Shown in pieces: positions 22,201 through 30,807 of a DNA stretch of 37,748 nt. The number at the start of each line of letters is the position of its first letter. The stretch's first letter is position 1. Source of the DNA: CAYMEK01 sp964389305. Its GTDB lineage: Bacteria > Spirochaetota > Spirochaetia > SZUA-6 > DRHE01. Under the pieces are notes generated by a model. The model made no database searches and had not been told where the DNA came from. It saw only the letters and a program-made list of their open reading frames with translations. The stretch spans positions 1 to 37,748 of the forward strand of contig CAYMEK010000043.1 of the NCBI GenBank assembly GCA_964389305.1. Reading direction: 5' to 3'. A program made the translations under genes and the position numbers.

Positions 22201-24913
22201 GGTCGACCAGTTGATAGCGGGTCTGGATGGCCGTGTCGCTCAACGAAGGACGCTGGAGCTGGCTCAAGTAGGCTACCTCGTCCAGGAGGTCCGAGACGGC
22301 CTTCCGGGCCTCCTCGGCCAGGGGAAGCTGTTGCAGGGCGAACAGCGAATCCTGGAGTAGCTCCTGTTTGTCGGACAAAGCGGCGTGGGACTTGTAGATG
22401 CGCAGCAGCGCGCCGTTCTGCTCCTCGAGCGAGGCTTCCCCCGGAAGATAGCAGCTCAGGGCTCGTCGCAAGCTGCGCAGAAACTGCTCGGGCAGCCCCT
22501 TTTCCCGATCGACCCGGCGCCGGAAGTAGTGGGAGAGCAGCTCCTGGTAGGTAGCCGGCCGGGTGAGCTGCGCGGCTTCCACCGGTGGGCTGGCGAACAG
22601 CCTCTCCACGGCGACGAACATCTCGATTGCTCGGAAAAGGAGCCGTCCCAGGGCTTCCCTGTATTCCGGGAACGCCTCGCCCAGGCCGAGCATCCGGTCC
22701 AGGATCGTTTCGCCCGCAGCATCACGGTCGTAGCCCAGAAAAACGGCGAGATACTCCTGCTCGAGAACCCGGAAGATCTCCGGCGCGGACTGCTCCCCGC
22801 CGCCGGCTAGAAGCTCCTCGGTCTCCGGTGCTATGCTGCCGGCTTCCTCGGTTCCGGCCGCCTCCTCCGCCGGTCCCGACCCCTCTGTACCCGCGGAGTC
22901 CTCAACCCGCTTCGCCTCGAGAACAACGAGAGGCTGTCCGGCCGCCACCTGCTCGCCGGGGCGGACCAGGATCTCCCGCACCGCACCTGCCTGCGGCGCG
23001 CTGACGATCATCTCCATCTTCATTGCTTCCAGAACAACCAGAACCGCGCCCTTCTCGATCTCTTGGCCGGGCCGCGCCGGGATGGAGAGCACCAGGGCCG
23101 GGGAGGGCGAACGGAGTATTCCGCCGGATTCCATCTCGATGAGATAGGGTACGCCGTCGATCTCCACCTGCAGCAGGTCTGCCCGCTTCACGGTCTGAAT
23201 GCTGTAGCGGCGGCCCGCCCTCTGCAGGATCGAGTCCTGCTCCCCGGGAATATACTCCACCCGGGCCACCCGTCCGTTGGCGCCGACATGATAATGGTGG
23301 GACCCCACGGCCCTGATCAGCAGGGCGTAGCTCCTGCCTGCGGCTTTCAGGCTGACCTTCTGCCCTCCGGAAACGACGACATTCCTGGGATAGCCGCCCG
23401 CGACCAGCTGCTGCTGGAAGTTGGCCAGTTCCACTTGATAGGCCGCCCGGTACTGCTCGATCCCTGCCGCCATCAGGGCGAGCTCCCAGTGCCGCCGGTG
23501 GATGAGGCAGGGCCTGTTGTGCAGCAGCTCCTCGACGAAGCGCGTATGCACTCCGCCCCGGCCTATCTCCGGCCGGCGCAGCAGCTCGATCAGGAAGGCC
23601 CGGTTGGTGGTGCCGCCCTCGATCTTCACCCGCAGCTCTGCGAGCGCCCGCTGCAGGCGGGCCAGGGCCAGGGCCCGGGTCGGGGCGCAGGCGATGATCT
23701 TGGCGATCATCGAGTCGAACTCGGGAGGAATGAGGCTGCCCTGCTCCACCCCCGAATCGACCCGTATCCCTGGACCGGCGGGCAGCCGTAGCTGCACTAC
23801 CCGGCCTGGAGCGGGCAGGAAATCGAGATCGGGATCCTCGGCATTCAGGCGGGCTTCCACGGCTGCCTGCCGGCGGGAGGGGGGCTTCCTCGCCAGCCGC
23901 TCTCCCAAAGCCACCCGGATCTGTCCCATAACCAGATCGACCCCGTAGGCCTGCTCGGTGATCGGATGCTCTACCTGCAGCCGGGTGTTCACCTCCATGA
24001 AGCTGTATTCATGGCGCTCGAGGTCGTAGAGAAACTCCACGGTTCCTGCACTGTAGTAGCCGCCCGCCCGGATCAAGGTGGCAGCACAAGCCTCCATATC
24101 GGCGCTGAGCCTGGCGGGCAGGCCGGGTGGTGGTGTTTCCTCGACGATCTTTTGATTGCGGCGCTGTACGGAGCAGTCGCGTACGCCGAAAGTCTGCACG
24201 GTCCCGAACAGGTCGGCCAGGACCTGGACTTCCAGGTGACGGGCCCGCGCCACCAGCCGCTCGATGAACAGCCGGCTTTCACCGCTGACGCGCAGCGCTT
24301 CCTCGCGGGCCGAGCGGAAGCGCTCGGGCAGCTCCTGCTCATCTGCTACCGCTCGGATCCCCCGGCCTCCTCCGGTCGAGGCGGCCTTGAGGATGCAGGG
24401 ATAGCCGATCCTCGCCGCCAGCTCCCGGGCTTCCTGCACCGTGCCCACGGGCCGGCCGCTCCAGGGAAGAACGGGCACGCCGTTTTGTTCCGCCAGCTCT
24501 TTGGCGGCGATCTTGTCGCCGAGCAGGATCATAGAACGGGCCGGTGGACCGAGGAAAACCAGCTCGTTGCGCTCGAGCCGCTGCACAAATTCTGCATCTT
24601 CGGAGAGGAATCCCCAGCCGGCCCAGGCTGAGCTGCAGTCCGAGGCCTTCAGGGCCTCGATCATGAGATCACGGTTCAGGTAAAGGCTGCCGCCCGACCG
24701 CCCGGCCGCTGGAAAGGTGGAGAGGGGAAAGGCCAGACCGGCCGCCTGGATGAAGGGCGCCTGCTCTTCGGCGTCGGTATGGAAGGCAACGGGCACAAGC
24801 CGGGTCCCGTACAGAGTGTTGTGATCCCTGACCGCGCGGATGAAGCGTAGAGCCGCCTCTCCCCGGTTGAGAACTCCGATGCGGGCGGCCGGATCGAGAA
24901 GGCGTTTTTCCAT
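19286..24913 (-). CDS. Single-chain multidomain acyl-CoA carboxylase (biotin carboxylase - BCCP - central region - carboxyltransferase)
   Basis: An 1875-residue fusion. Residues about 10-450 are biotin carboxylase: ATP-binding K176 in ILKAASTGGGRGI, HLEVQV, RDCSVQRRNQK and EVNTRLQVEHPITE are all kept. About 450-590 would be the linking domain. A biotinyl domain follows, with the biotinylation site at K632 in LEAMKMEM. An acidic Glu/Ala linker (about 670-710) leads to a 500-residue central region without a bacterial family I can name. From about 1230 on comes a carboxyltransferase with both halves (GGEINIIVAGINIGAQ; then FPLSSKKLARAINAF and GAYVVFSKAL). The order BC-BCCP-central-CT mirrors eukaryotic acetyl-CoA carboxylase and exceeds known bacterial single-chain long-chain acyl-CoA carboxylases. 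Substrate unknown. ATG 24913 has only a weak GGGGAA upstream. Confidence 0.88.
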   Translation of the reverse strand: MEKRLLDPAARIGVLNRGEAALRFIRAVRDHNTLYGTRLVPVAFHTDAEEQAPFIQAAGLAFPLSTFPAAGRSGGSLYLNRDLMIEALKASDCSSAWAGWGFLSEDAEFVQRLERNELVFLGPPARSMILLGDKIAAKELAEQNGVPVLPWSGRPVGTVQEARELAARIGYPCILKAASTGGGRGIRAVADEQELPERFRSAREEALRVSGESRLFIERLVARARHLEVQVLADLFGTVQTFGVRDCSVQRRNQKIVEETPPPGLPARLSADMEACAATLIRAGGYYSAGTVEFLYDLERHEYSFMEVNTRLQVEHPITEQAYGVDLVMGQIRVALGERLARKPPSRRQAAVEARLNAEDPDLDFLPAPGRVVQLRLPAGPGIRVDSGVEQGSLIPPEFDSMIAKIIACAPTRALALARLQRALAELRVKIEGGTTNRAFLIELLRRPEIGRGGVHTRFVEELLHNRPCLIHRRHWELALMAAGIEQYRAAYQVELANFQQQLVAGGYPRNVVVSGGQKVSLKAAGRSYALLIRAVGSHHYHVGANGRVARVEYIPGEQDSILQRAGRRYSIQTVKRADLLQVEIDGVPYLIEMESGGILRSPSPALVLSIPARPGQEIEKGAVLVVLEAMKMEMIVSAPQAGAVREILVRPGEQVAAGQPLVVLEAKRVEDSAGTEGSGPAEEAAGTEEAGSIAPETEELLAGGGEQSAPEIFRVLEQEYLAVFLGYDRDAAGETILDRMLGLGEAFPEYREALGRLLFRAIEMFVAVERLFASPPVEAAQLTRPATYQELLSHYFRRRVDREKGLPEQFLRSLRRALSCYLPGEASLEEQNGALLRIYKSHAALSDKQELLQDSLFALQQLPLAEEARKAVSDLLDEVAYLSQLQRPSLSDTAIQTRYQLVDRTLLQGWQSEKRAKVGKILALLRRYRREPRTFRRLMDNLVNTGHHLIYELAKKVTEARSQRGEEERLLALEILARRFTRDRDYDGGSPLELAGVKLFRCRSKEDGRGLETIITVLRPESFEPLLPALRDSLEPGGESGGDGLPEVILLAPHEGEAAALDTVAEQLAARVAEVPLRARWASLGVLGPDRVDRFRTFRHDPQGQWREELERKDFNPRTYRELRVHRLSAFEKRLLYSSEWIHLLHLRARENPTDERLIALVEVPSARPELDNRNRIRRIVALEDVLMEAVYAMRAEQARRSRRRLYWNRIVIHIHTVLNTTLDQNRDYAGRLAARTADLGLEKIVVYSRRPGTYGAGVEEVELLFENISGGAFTVRGRSPSEQPLKPMDAYVAKVVRARQRGTLYPYEILKMITRAGVPVKQPFPRGEFEEFDIQVDPQTGAQQIRSVKGRPPGGNTGNVVFGLITNYPEFRRRGLTRVIVLADPTADMGSLSEAECRRAVAALDLAESRKLPLEWLPISAGARIEMDSGTENLDWTARVLRRIVSFTQAGGEINIIVAGINIGAQSYWNAEATMLMHTRGLLIMTEEAAMLLTGKKALDFSGSVSAEDNIGIGGVERIMGPNGQAQIRVPDLYEAFALLFQHYELTYREANQSYPPRVASTDAPQRDVGLEPYQDNLGQGFSTIADIFSAELNPERKKPFDMRQFMSAVIDRDSPVFERWSEMKDAEIAIVWESRLGGYPVGIIGIESQPLARIGEVPHDGPETWTGATLFPLSSKKLARAINAFSGLLPLVILANLSGFDGSPESLRKLQLEYGAEIGRAVVNFTGPIVFVVTARYHGGAYVVFSKALNENLRAAALEGAFASVIGGAPAAAVVFPSQVLKDTNRDPRIEEARAKLGSARAFYQKDFDELFQKVYAEKQNALAQKFDRTHSVERAREVGSIDDIIALKDLRPYLIARVAEGISSFPPRDVR

Positions 24914-24941
24914 CGGCTTTCATTCCCCGGCAAGATGAAAG

Positions 24942-24969
24942 ACTACAGGTTTGATCGAATCCAGGTCAA
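24942..24969 (-). promoter_or_regulatory. Possible promoter of the carboxylase-MFS operon
   Basis: On the minus strand TTGACC (24969-24964) and TGTAGT (24947-24942) are separated by 16 bases, which would give a leader of about 20 bases. The -10 is poor. The rest of the 258-base GC-rich divergent region to 25171 shows no other clear site; a weak TTGCCT (25135) with AATAAT (25158) could give an almost leaderless activase transcript. Confidence 0.3.
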
Positions 24970-25171
24970 CCCCAAGGGTTGGCAGCAAGGGCTGGCGGTT
25001 GCTGTGGCTGTCGCCGCCGCATCGGACAGCCCATCCCGCGTGCCCGCAGCCGGCAGCCGTGGGCGCAGCGGCAAACCGGCCTCCGTCCGCCCCTGCAGCC
25101 GAGCGACGCTGTTGGAGCTGGCGCTGCTCCGGTCTTGCCTAAACGGGATGGGTACACAATAATGGGAGCCC

Positions 25172-28100
25172 ATGAAGAAAGTAGGCGTCGACATCGGCTC
25201 TTTGTACCTCGGTTGCGCGGTTCTGGAAGACGGGACGATTCGGGACGTACAGTACCTGGAGCACCAAGGGGATATCCAGGGCCGTCTGGAACGCCTTCTG
25301 CTCCGTCCGGTCTGTCAGGGCTTCGATACGATAGGCGTCACGGGCAATTTCCCGCAGCGCCGGGAGGGAATCATCGACAACACCCTGGCCCAGATCGAAG
25401 GGGCCAGGATGCTGCTCCCCGGTTGCAGGAACGTATTCGCCGTCGGGGGCGAGACCTTGACCCTCGTGCTTTTCGATGCCGACGGCAGCTACCGGGAACA
25501 CTCGATAAACCCACCCTGCGCCGCCGGCACCGGCGCCTTCATCGAGCAGCAGGCCGAAAGACTGGGCCTGAGTGTTCAGGAGCTGTCCGAGCGGGCTGCC
25601 GCGTACAGCGGCAAGAGGCCGGTCATCGCCACCCGCTGCGCCGTGTTCGCCAAGACCGACATCGTTCACGCCATGCAGGAAGGCTTCTCTCTGGAGGCGG
25701 TCTGTGCGGGTCTCTGCGAGGGCGTGGCCCGCAACGTAGTCGACACCCTGGTCAAGGGCAGAGAGATCGAGGAGCCCGTGGGCCTGATTGGTGGAGTCTC
25801 CCTGAACCGGGCGGTTGCGGCCGCCCTGGAAAAGCTTCTCGGCAAACAGGTCCGGGTGCCGGAACATGCGCAGACGGCGGGGGCGGTGGGCGCGGCGCGG
25901 CTTTCGGATCAGACCAGCTACCGGCCGGAGCTGGTGAAGCGGGAAGCCCGGCGGCGGCAGGCCAGGAAGCCGCTGCGGCTGGAGCTCAGCCGCTATCCCG
26001 ACTTCCACACCTTCTCGATCGAGGTTCACGACGGCGTGGAGGTCTTCCTGCCGCGAGGGCAGGCGGCCGCCGGGCCGGAAGTGTACGCCGGCATAGACAT
26101 CGGCTCCACCAGCACCAAGGCGGTGCTGATCGATGTCGAAGGTCGGCTGCTGGGCGGTTTCTACACGGCCACCGCCGGCCGGCCGATCCCGGCGGTGCAG
26201 AAGCTGATCCGCAGCATCATGGAGAGCCGCCGGGGTAAAGCCCTGAAGATTTTGGGGGTAGCCACCACCGGTTCCGGCAGGAAGATCATCAAGGAGCTGT
26301 TCGGCGCCGATATGGCGGTCAATGAGATCACGGCCCACGCCCGCGCGGCGGTGTCCCTGCACCCCAGGGCGGATACTATCATCGAGATCGGCGGCCAGGA
26401 TTCCAAGTTCACCCTGCTGCGGGACGGCGAGGTGTACTTCTCCACCATGAACTACGTCTGCGCGGCCGGCACCGGCAGCTTCATCGAGGAGCAGGCCCGG
26501 CGCCTTCAGGTTAGCCTGGAGGATTTCTCCGAGCTGGCCTTCCGGGCCCCGGCGCCTTTCACCAGCGATCGCTGCACCGTGTACATGGAGCGGGACCTGA
26601 ACGCCCTGCTCGGCGAAGGCTGGTCCAAGGAGGCGCTGGCCGCCGCGGTGCTGCATTCGGTACGGGACAACTACCTGGCCAAGGTGGTAAGCAAGAGCCC
26701 GTTGGGCGAGTACATCGTCTTCCAGGGCGCCACCGGCCGCAACCGGGCGCTGGTGGCGGCCTTCGAGCAGCTGCTGCAAAAACCGATTCATGTCTCCGCC
26801 TGCTGTCACCTGACCGGCGCTCTGGGAGCGGCCCTGATCTGCCGGGAGGGCAGGCGCGATGGGCGGGCCTCTTCCTTTATCTGGGAGGTCCAGGAGCTGA
26901 AGATCAGCGAGGAGGTCTGCCGGCGCTGCGCCAACCGCTGCCTGCTTACTGTGGTGGAGAGGGAAGGCCGCAGATCGGGCTGGGGCATGAAGTGCGGACG
27001 GGAGTACGACAGCCGGGCTCCCCGGGAGATCGAACCGAGCGAGCCGGAAAGACGCTTTGCCCAGGCCGCAGCCGCGCTCTGCAGCGCGGCCGGAGATACA
27101 GCCGGAGCGCCCTCCCGGAACCGGGAGGAGCGCCGGGAGGTGAAGATCGGCATTCCGCAGGCCCTGTACAACGTCGGCTACGCCCCGCTCTGGCATAATC
27201 TTCTTACCCGACTCGGCTTCACGGTCGGGCTTTCGGAAAGCAGCCGTCTGGCCCTGGAGCGAGGCAAGGGGCTGGTGAACTCGGAGTTCTGCGCTCCCAT
27301 GATCCTGGCCCACGGGTACGCGGAGCAGCTTCTGGAACGGGACTTCGACTACCTGTTCTATCCCGCAGTGGTCAACGAACAGGATCCCGACTCCGACGGA
27401 AAGCTGCTGTTCAAGGACAAAACGCGGGATTCGTACTTCTGCTACTACTCCCAGTATCTACCCACGATCCTCAACAAGCTCACCGCCCTGGAGGTGGCCC
27501 CCAGGCTGATCTCGCCGCTTCTGTATCTCAGACAGCAGAAGCTGGAGGAGATCGCCGGGGAGATCCACCGGGAGATGGCGGAGAAACTGGCGCTTCAGAT
27601 AGAGCCCGAGGAGGTCGAGGAGGCCTTTCGCCGGGCCTACGCGGATTTCAGCGCCTTCAAAAAGAAGATGGCCGGGACCTTCGAGCGCCTGCGGGAAGAT
27701 GGGGATGCGTACAACCCGAACCTCTTGATCCTGGGCCGGCCTTACGTGCTCTTCGACCCGGTAATGAACCTAGGACTGCCCGCCAGGTTGGAGCAGGAGG
27801 GGGGTCGGCTTTTCTGGCAGGAGGAGCTGGATCTGGAAGATTTCCAGCCGCGCTACAGCGACCGCTACTACGAGCGCATGCACTGGCACTACGGACAGCA
27901 AGTCGTAAAAGCGGCCGAATACTGCGCCCGGGAGCGGAACCTGTACGCCGTGTACCTGACCTGCTTCCGCTGCAGTCCCGATTCCTTTCTTATTTCCTAC
28001 GTAAAGGACATCATGGGCCGCTACGACAAGCCCTTCCTCATCCTGCAGCTCGACGAGCACGGCTCGGATGTAGGCTATGCCACCCGCATCGAGGCCGGCC

Positions 28101-29329
28101 TGGAGTCCTTTCGCAACCACCTGCGCTCGCAGAAGCCATCGCGGCGCCCACCCAAGACCCGGGCGCGGGACGATGAGTTGGAGCATGAGGACAGCGTGCT
28201 GATTCCTCATCTCGATCCGGTGGGCGGTGCCTTCTGGGGCGCCTGCTTCGAGCGGGCCGGCTACCACGCTCACCTTCTCGAGCCCGACGAAAAATCCCTG
28301 AACACCGGCTATCGCTACGTCAACGGCGGCGAGTGCATGCCGCTGGTGTCTTTGATCGGAGCGGTGATCGAGACAGTCGGAGAGCAGCGGCTCGATCCGC
28401 GGAAGAGTTTTTTCTACATCCCCACTACCTGTATGGCCTGCAACTTCTCCAATTTCCCGATCCTGGCGGATCTGGCCTTCGAGTCGGCGGGCTTGAAGGG
28501 CTTGAAGATCGGGCTGATCAACAGCATGGCTCCCGGGGAGATCCTTCCGCCGACGCTGGCGGTGAAGATCCTGGAATCCAACATCCTGGCTGCGCTCATC
28601 TACAAGCTCTTCCACCGCATCCGGCCCTACGAGCTGGAGCCGGGGCAGAGCGAAAAGGTTGTGTGGCAGGCCAGGGACACGGTGGCCCGGGCCATTCGGG
28701 AAGGACGGGATCTGCGGCAGGCCCTCGGCGGGGTGGTCGAGCTGTTCGGCAGCGTGCCCAGAGACGAGTCGGGGGGGCGCAAGCCGCGCCTGGGGCTTCT
28801 CGGTGATCTGTACGTGAAGTTCAATGACCTGGTAAATCAGAAGATACAGGAGCTAGTCCAGGAGCTTGGCGGCGAGCTGGTCATTCCCTCCTTCACGGAA
28901 TATCCCTTCCACTACTACGACGCCGACGTGCGCCTGTACGGGGACGACCCGCGCCACTTCCGGCTGCTCAGGACCATCGAGAAACGCTACGAGCACCTGG
29001 CCGGAGAGCTGGTGGCGGAGCAGCTTGAGCCGGATTTTGCCGAATGCGTCCGCTTGATGGAGGAGTACGGCGTTACCCACTACCTGGTCGGGGAAACCTC
29101 GATCAATATCGGCCGGGCTCTATACTATATAAAAAACAACCTGGTGGATGCGATCCTGCACCTCAATCCCATCTTTTGCTGCCCCGGGGTGGTGAGCGCC
29201 TCGATCTACCGCAAGATCCAGCAGGATTTCGGCATCCCGATCATCGATATCTTCTATGACGGCGCCGGGAGTCCCAACCGGGTCCTGATTCCGCACCTGC
29301 ATTATCTGAGGGAGTCTTCGGGGAGGTAG
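25172..29329 (+). CDS. Giant acyl-CoA dehydratase activase (tandem BadF/BadG/HgdC ATPase domains plus DUF2229/HgdB-like regions)
   Basis: A 1385-residue iron-sulfur ATPase. Two HgdC-type ASKHA domains lie in tandem. The first begins VGVDIGSLYLG and has cysteines C116 (PPCAAGTG) and C156 (ATRCAVF). The second begins at D309 in IDIGSTSTKAVL and has C430 (VCAAGTG) and C468 (SDRCTVY). In HgdC one such pair per subunit ligates a [4Fe-4S] cluster across a dimer, so this chain may fold as a built-in dimer. A CRRCANRC cluster near residue 590 follows, then a DUF2229-like region (about 650-900) and a C-terminal region related to the 2-hydroxyacyl-CoA dehydratase subunit. Proteins with this architecture are common in strict anaerobes and lack a defined substrate. 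No separate dehydratase genes are nearby. It is divergent from the carboxylase. Confidence 0.9.
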   Translation: MKKVGVDIGSLYLGCAVLEDGTIRDVQYLEHQGDIQGRLERLLLRPVCQGFDTIGVTGNFPQRREGIIDNTLAQIEGARMLLPGCRNVFAVGGETLTLVLFDADGSYREHSINPPCAAGTGAFIEQQAERLGLSVQELSERAAAYSGKRPVIATRCAVFAKTDIVHAMQEGFSLEAVCAGLCEGVARNVVDTLVKGREIEEPVGLIGGVSLNRAVAAALEKLLGKQVRVPEHAQTAGAVGAARLSDQTSYRPELVKREARRRQARKPLRLELSRYPDFHTFSIEVHDGVEVFLPRGQAAAGPEVYAGIDIGSTSTKAVLIDVEGRLLGGFYTATAGRPIPAVQKLIRSIMESRRGKALKILGVATTGSGRKIIKELFGADMAVNEITAHARAAVSLHPRADTIIEIGGQDSKFTLLRDGEVYFSTMNYVCAAGTGSFIEEQARRLQVSLEDFSELAFRAPAPFTSDRCTVYMERDLNALLGEGWSKEALAAAVLHSVRDNYLAKVVSKSPLGEYIVFQGATGRNRALVAAFEQLLQKPIHVSACCHLTGALGAALICREGRRDGRASSFIWEVQELKISEEVCRRCANRCLLTVVEREGRRSGWGMKCGREYDSRAPREIEPSEPERRFAQAAAALCSAAGDTAGAPSRNREERREVKIGIPQALYNVGYAPLWHNLLTRLGFTVGLSESSRLALERGKGLVNSEFCAPMILAHGYAEQLLERDFDYLFYPAVVNEQDPDSDGKLLFKDKTRDSYFCYYSQYLPTILNKLTALEVAPRLISPLLYLRQQKLEEIAGEIHREMAEKLALQIEPEEVEEAFRRAYADFSAFKKKMAGTFERLREDGDAYNPNLLILGRPYVLFDPVMNLGLPARLEQEGGRLFWQEELDLEDFQPRYSDRYYERMHWHYGQQVVKAAEYCARERNLYAVYLTCFRCSPDSFLISYVKDIMGRYDKPFLILQLDEHGSDVGYATRIEAGLESFRNHLRSQKPSRRPPKTRARDDELEHEDSVLIPHLDPVGGAFWGACFERAGYHAHLLEPDEKSLNTGYRYVNGGECMPLVSLIGAVIETVGEQRLDPRKSFFYIPTTCMACNFSNFPILADLAFESAGLKGLKIGLINSMAPGEILPPTLAVKILESNILAALIYKLFHRIRPYELEPGQSEKVVWQARDTVARAIREGRDLRQALGGVVELFGSVPRDESGGRKPRLGLLGDLYVKFNDLVNQKIQELVQELGGELVIPSFTEYPFHYYDADVRLYGDDPRHFRLLRTIEKRYEHLAGELVAEQLEPDFAECVRLMEEYGVTHYLVGETSINIGRALYYIKNNLVDAILHLNPIFCCPGVVSASIYRKIQQDFGIPIIDIFYDGAGSPNRVLIPHLHYLRESSGR

Positions 29330-29358
29330 CTCTCTTAAGCGGTGTCCGGGGCCGCCCT

Positions 29359-30756
29359 TTATTCCTCCTCCATCACCTTGCCGAACAGCTCCTGGTCGGT
29401 GGGCTGGGTGGACGGAATGGGGTAGGAGACCCAGGTGTAGTTCAGCAGGTGCTCCCAGGTGACGTTGGCGTTGGTGGTGTTCCCTCCCCAGGGACCGCAG
29501 CCCAGGGTCATGGACATGGGCATGCCGTTGGTCCAGGCGCCGCTGTTGGCCAGGCACTGGGGCTGGCGGATCATGATGCGGCTGACCCGCGCCTTGAGGA
29601 ACAGCTCCCGGATGTGCATCTCGTTGAAGGTGTGGATGCCGCAGGAGTGACCCGGCCCGGAGAAGGCGGTGATGCGGTTCACCATGTCGATGGCCTCGGC
29701 GAAGCTCTTCCATTTGTACAGCGTAGTGGTTACCGACAGTTTTTCGGCGCTGAACGGGTAGCCTTCGCCGATGCCTGTCTCCTCCACCATGATGAAGCTC
29801 TTGCCCTGGGGCAGATCGATGCCGGCCAGGGAGGCGATCTTCTCCGCCGGCTGGGCCACGATCTCCCGGTTCAATACGCCCTTTTCGTTCCACATGGCGG
29901 CCTGGAGCTTGTTCTTTTCTTCGGCGTTGCAGAGATAGCCGCCCACCACTTTCAGCTCATCGATCATTTTCGCGTAGAGCTTCTCATGGATGATGATCGA
30001 GTTCTCCGTGGAGCAGCTCGTGGCGTGGTCGAAGGTCTTGGAGCGCATGATCTTGTCCGCCGCATCTTTCAGGTCGGCGTCTTCATCCACGATGCATACG
30101 GCGTTGCCCGCCCCTACGCCGTAGGCCGGGGTGCCGCTGGAGTAGGCGGCCCGCACCATACCGGCCCCGCCGGTGGCCAGGATCAGGTCGCATTGCTTCA
30201 TCAGCTCCTTGCTCTTGTCCACCGTAATCTCCTCGATGCCGATGATCAGGTCTTCGGGCCAGTCGTGCTTCTTCAGCACTTTACGCATCTGGGCCACGGC
30301 CCTGTCGTTGGTCTTCTGGGCGCGTGGATGGGGGGCCATGATGATGGCGTTGCGCGTCTTGAGGGCGCTGATCGCCTTCACGAACGGGGTGGCCTCGCCG
30401 TTGGTGACCGGAATCAGGGCGCCGATCACCCCGACCGGCTTGGCGATCTTGACGATCCCGGTCTGCCTATTGTGCTCGACGATGCCCACCGATTTCTTAC
30501 CCTTCATGTCCCGCAGGGTGCCTTTGACCTTGGTCATCAGCTTGCCGTACTTGTGATGCTGGAGGCCCATACCGGTCTCCTCGGCGCAGAACCTGCAGTA
30601 GCCTTCCGCGAAATCGGGCCGTACCCCGGACCAGGCTATGCGGGTGGCCATGTCGTCGACCTGCTCCTGGGTGGCGAACTCGATCGCCTTCTGGGCCTTG
30701 CGCGCCCGTGCCACCAACCCGGCTATGTATTTGGCCGCATCCTGTGCTTCTGCCAT
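29359..30756 (-). CDS. CoA-acylating aldehyde dehydrogenase (sulfoacetaldehyde or malonate-semialdehyde type)
   Basis: A 465-residue enzyme of the EutE/PduP/SauS/AdhE-N group, which oxidises an aldehyde with NAD(P)+ and CoA to the acyl-CoA. The catalytic cysteine is C248 in FDHATSCSTEN, and VGVIGALIPVTN and ATGGAGMVRAAYSSGTP are typical of the group. The protein most resembles enzymes annotated as SauS, sulfoacetaldehyde dehydrogenase (acylating). The aminotransferase 51 bases upstream would supply either sulfoacetaldehyde from taurine or malonate semialdehyde from beta-alanine; the amidase and permease across the divergent promoter favour the second. ATG 30756 has AGGAGGG seven bases upstream. 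It is last in its operon and converges on the activase gene with only 29 bases between. Confidence 0.85.
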   Translation of the reverse strand: MAEAQDAAKYIAGLVARARKAQKAIEFATQEQVDDMATRIAWSGVRPDFAEGYCRFCAEETGMGLQHHKYGKLMTKVKGTLRDMKGKKSVGIVEHNRQTGIVKIAKPVGVIGALIPVTNGEATPFVKAISALKTRNAIIMAPHPRAQKTNDRAVAQMRKVLKKHDWPEDLIIGIEEITVDKSKELMKQCDLILATGGAGMVRAAYSSGTPAYGVGAGNAVCIVDEDADLKDAADKIMRSKTFDHATSCSTENSIIIHEKLYAKMIDELKVVGGYLCNAEEKNKLQAAMWNEKGVLNREIVAQPAEKIASLAGIDLPQGKSFIMVEETGIGEGYPFSAEKLSVTTTLYKWKSFAEAIDMVNRITAFSGPGHSCGIHTFNEMHIRELFLKARVSRIMIRQPQCLANSGAWTNGMPMSMTLGCGPWGGNTTNANVTWEHLLNYTWVSYPIPSTQPTDQELFGKVMEEE

Positions 30757-30807
30757 GATTAATCCCTCCTGTTCTGACTTTTATTGCCAAATAGCTGATG
30801 TATCGTG

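Noticed and set aside
25139..27313. Minus-strand open frame of 724 codons opposite the activase
   Set aside because: Shadow of a gene with conserved cluster cysteines and ATPase motifs; it would also overlap the divergent promoter region.
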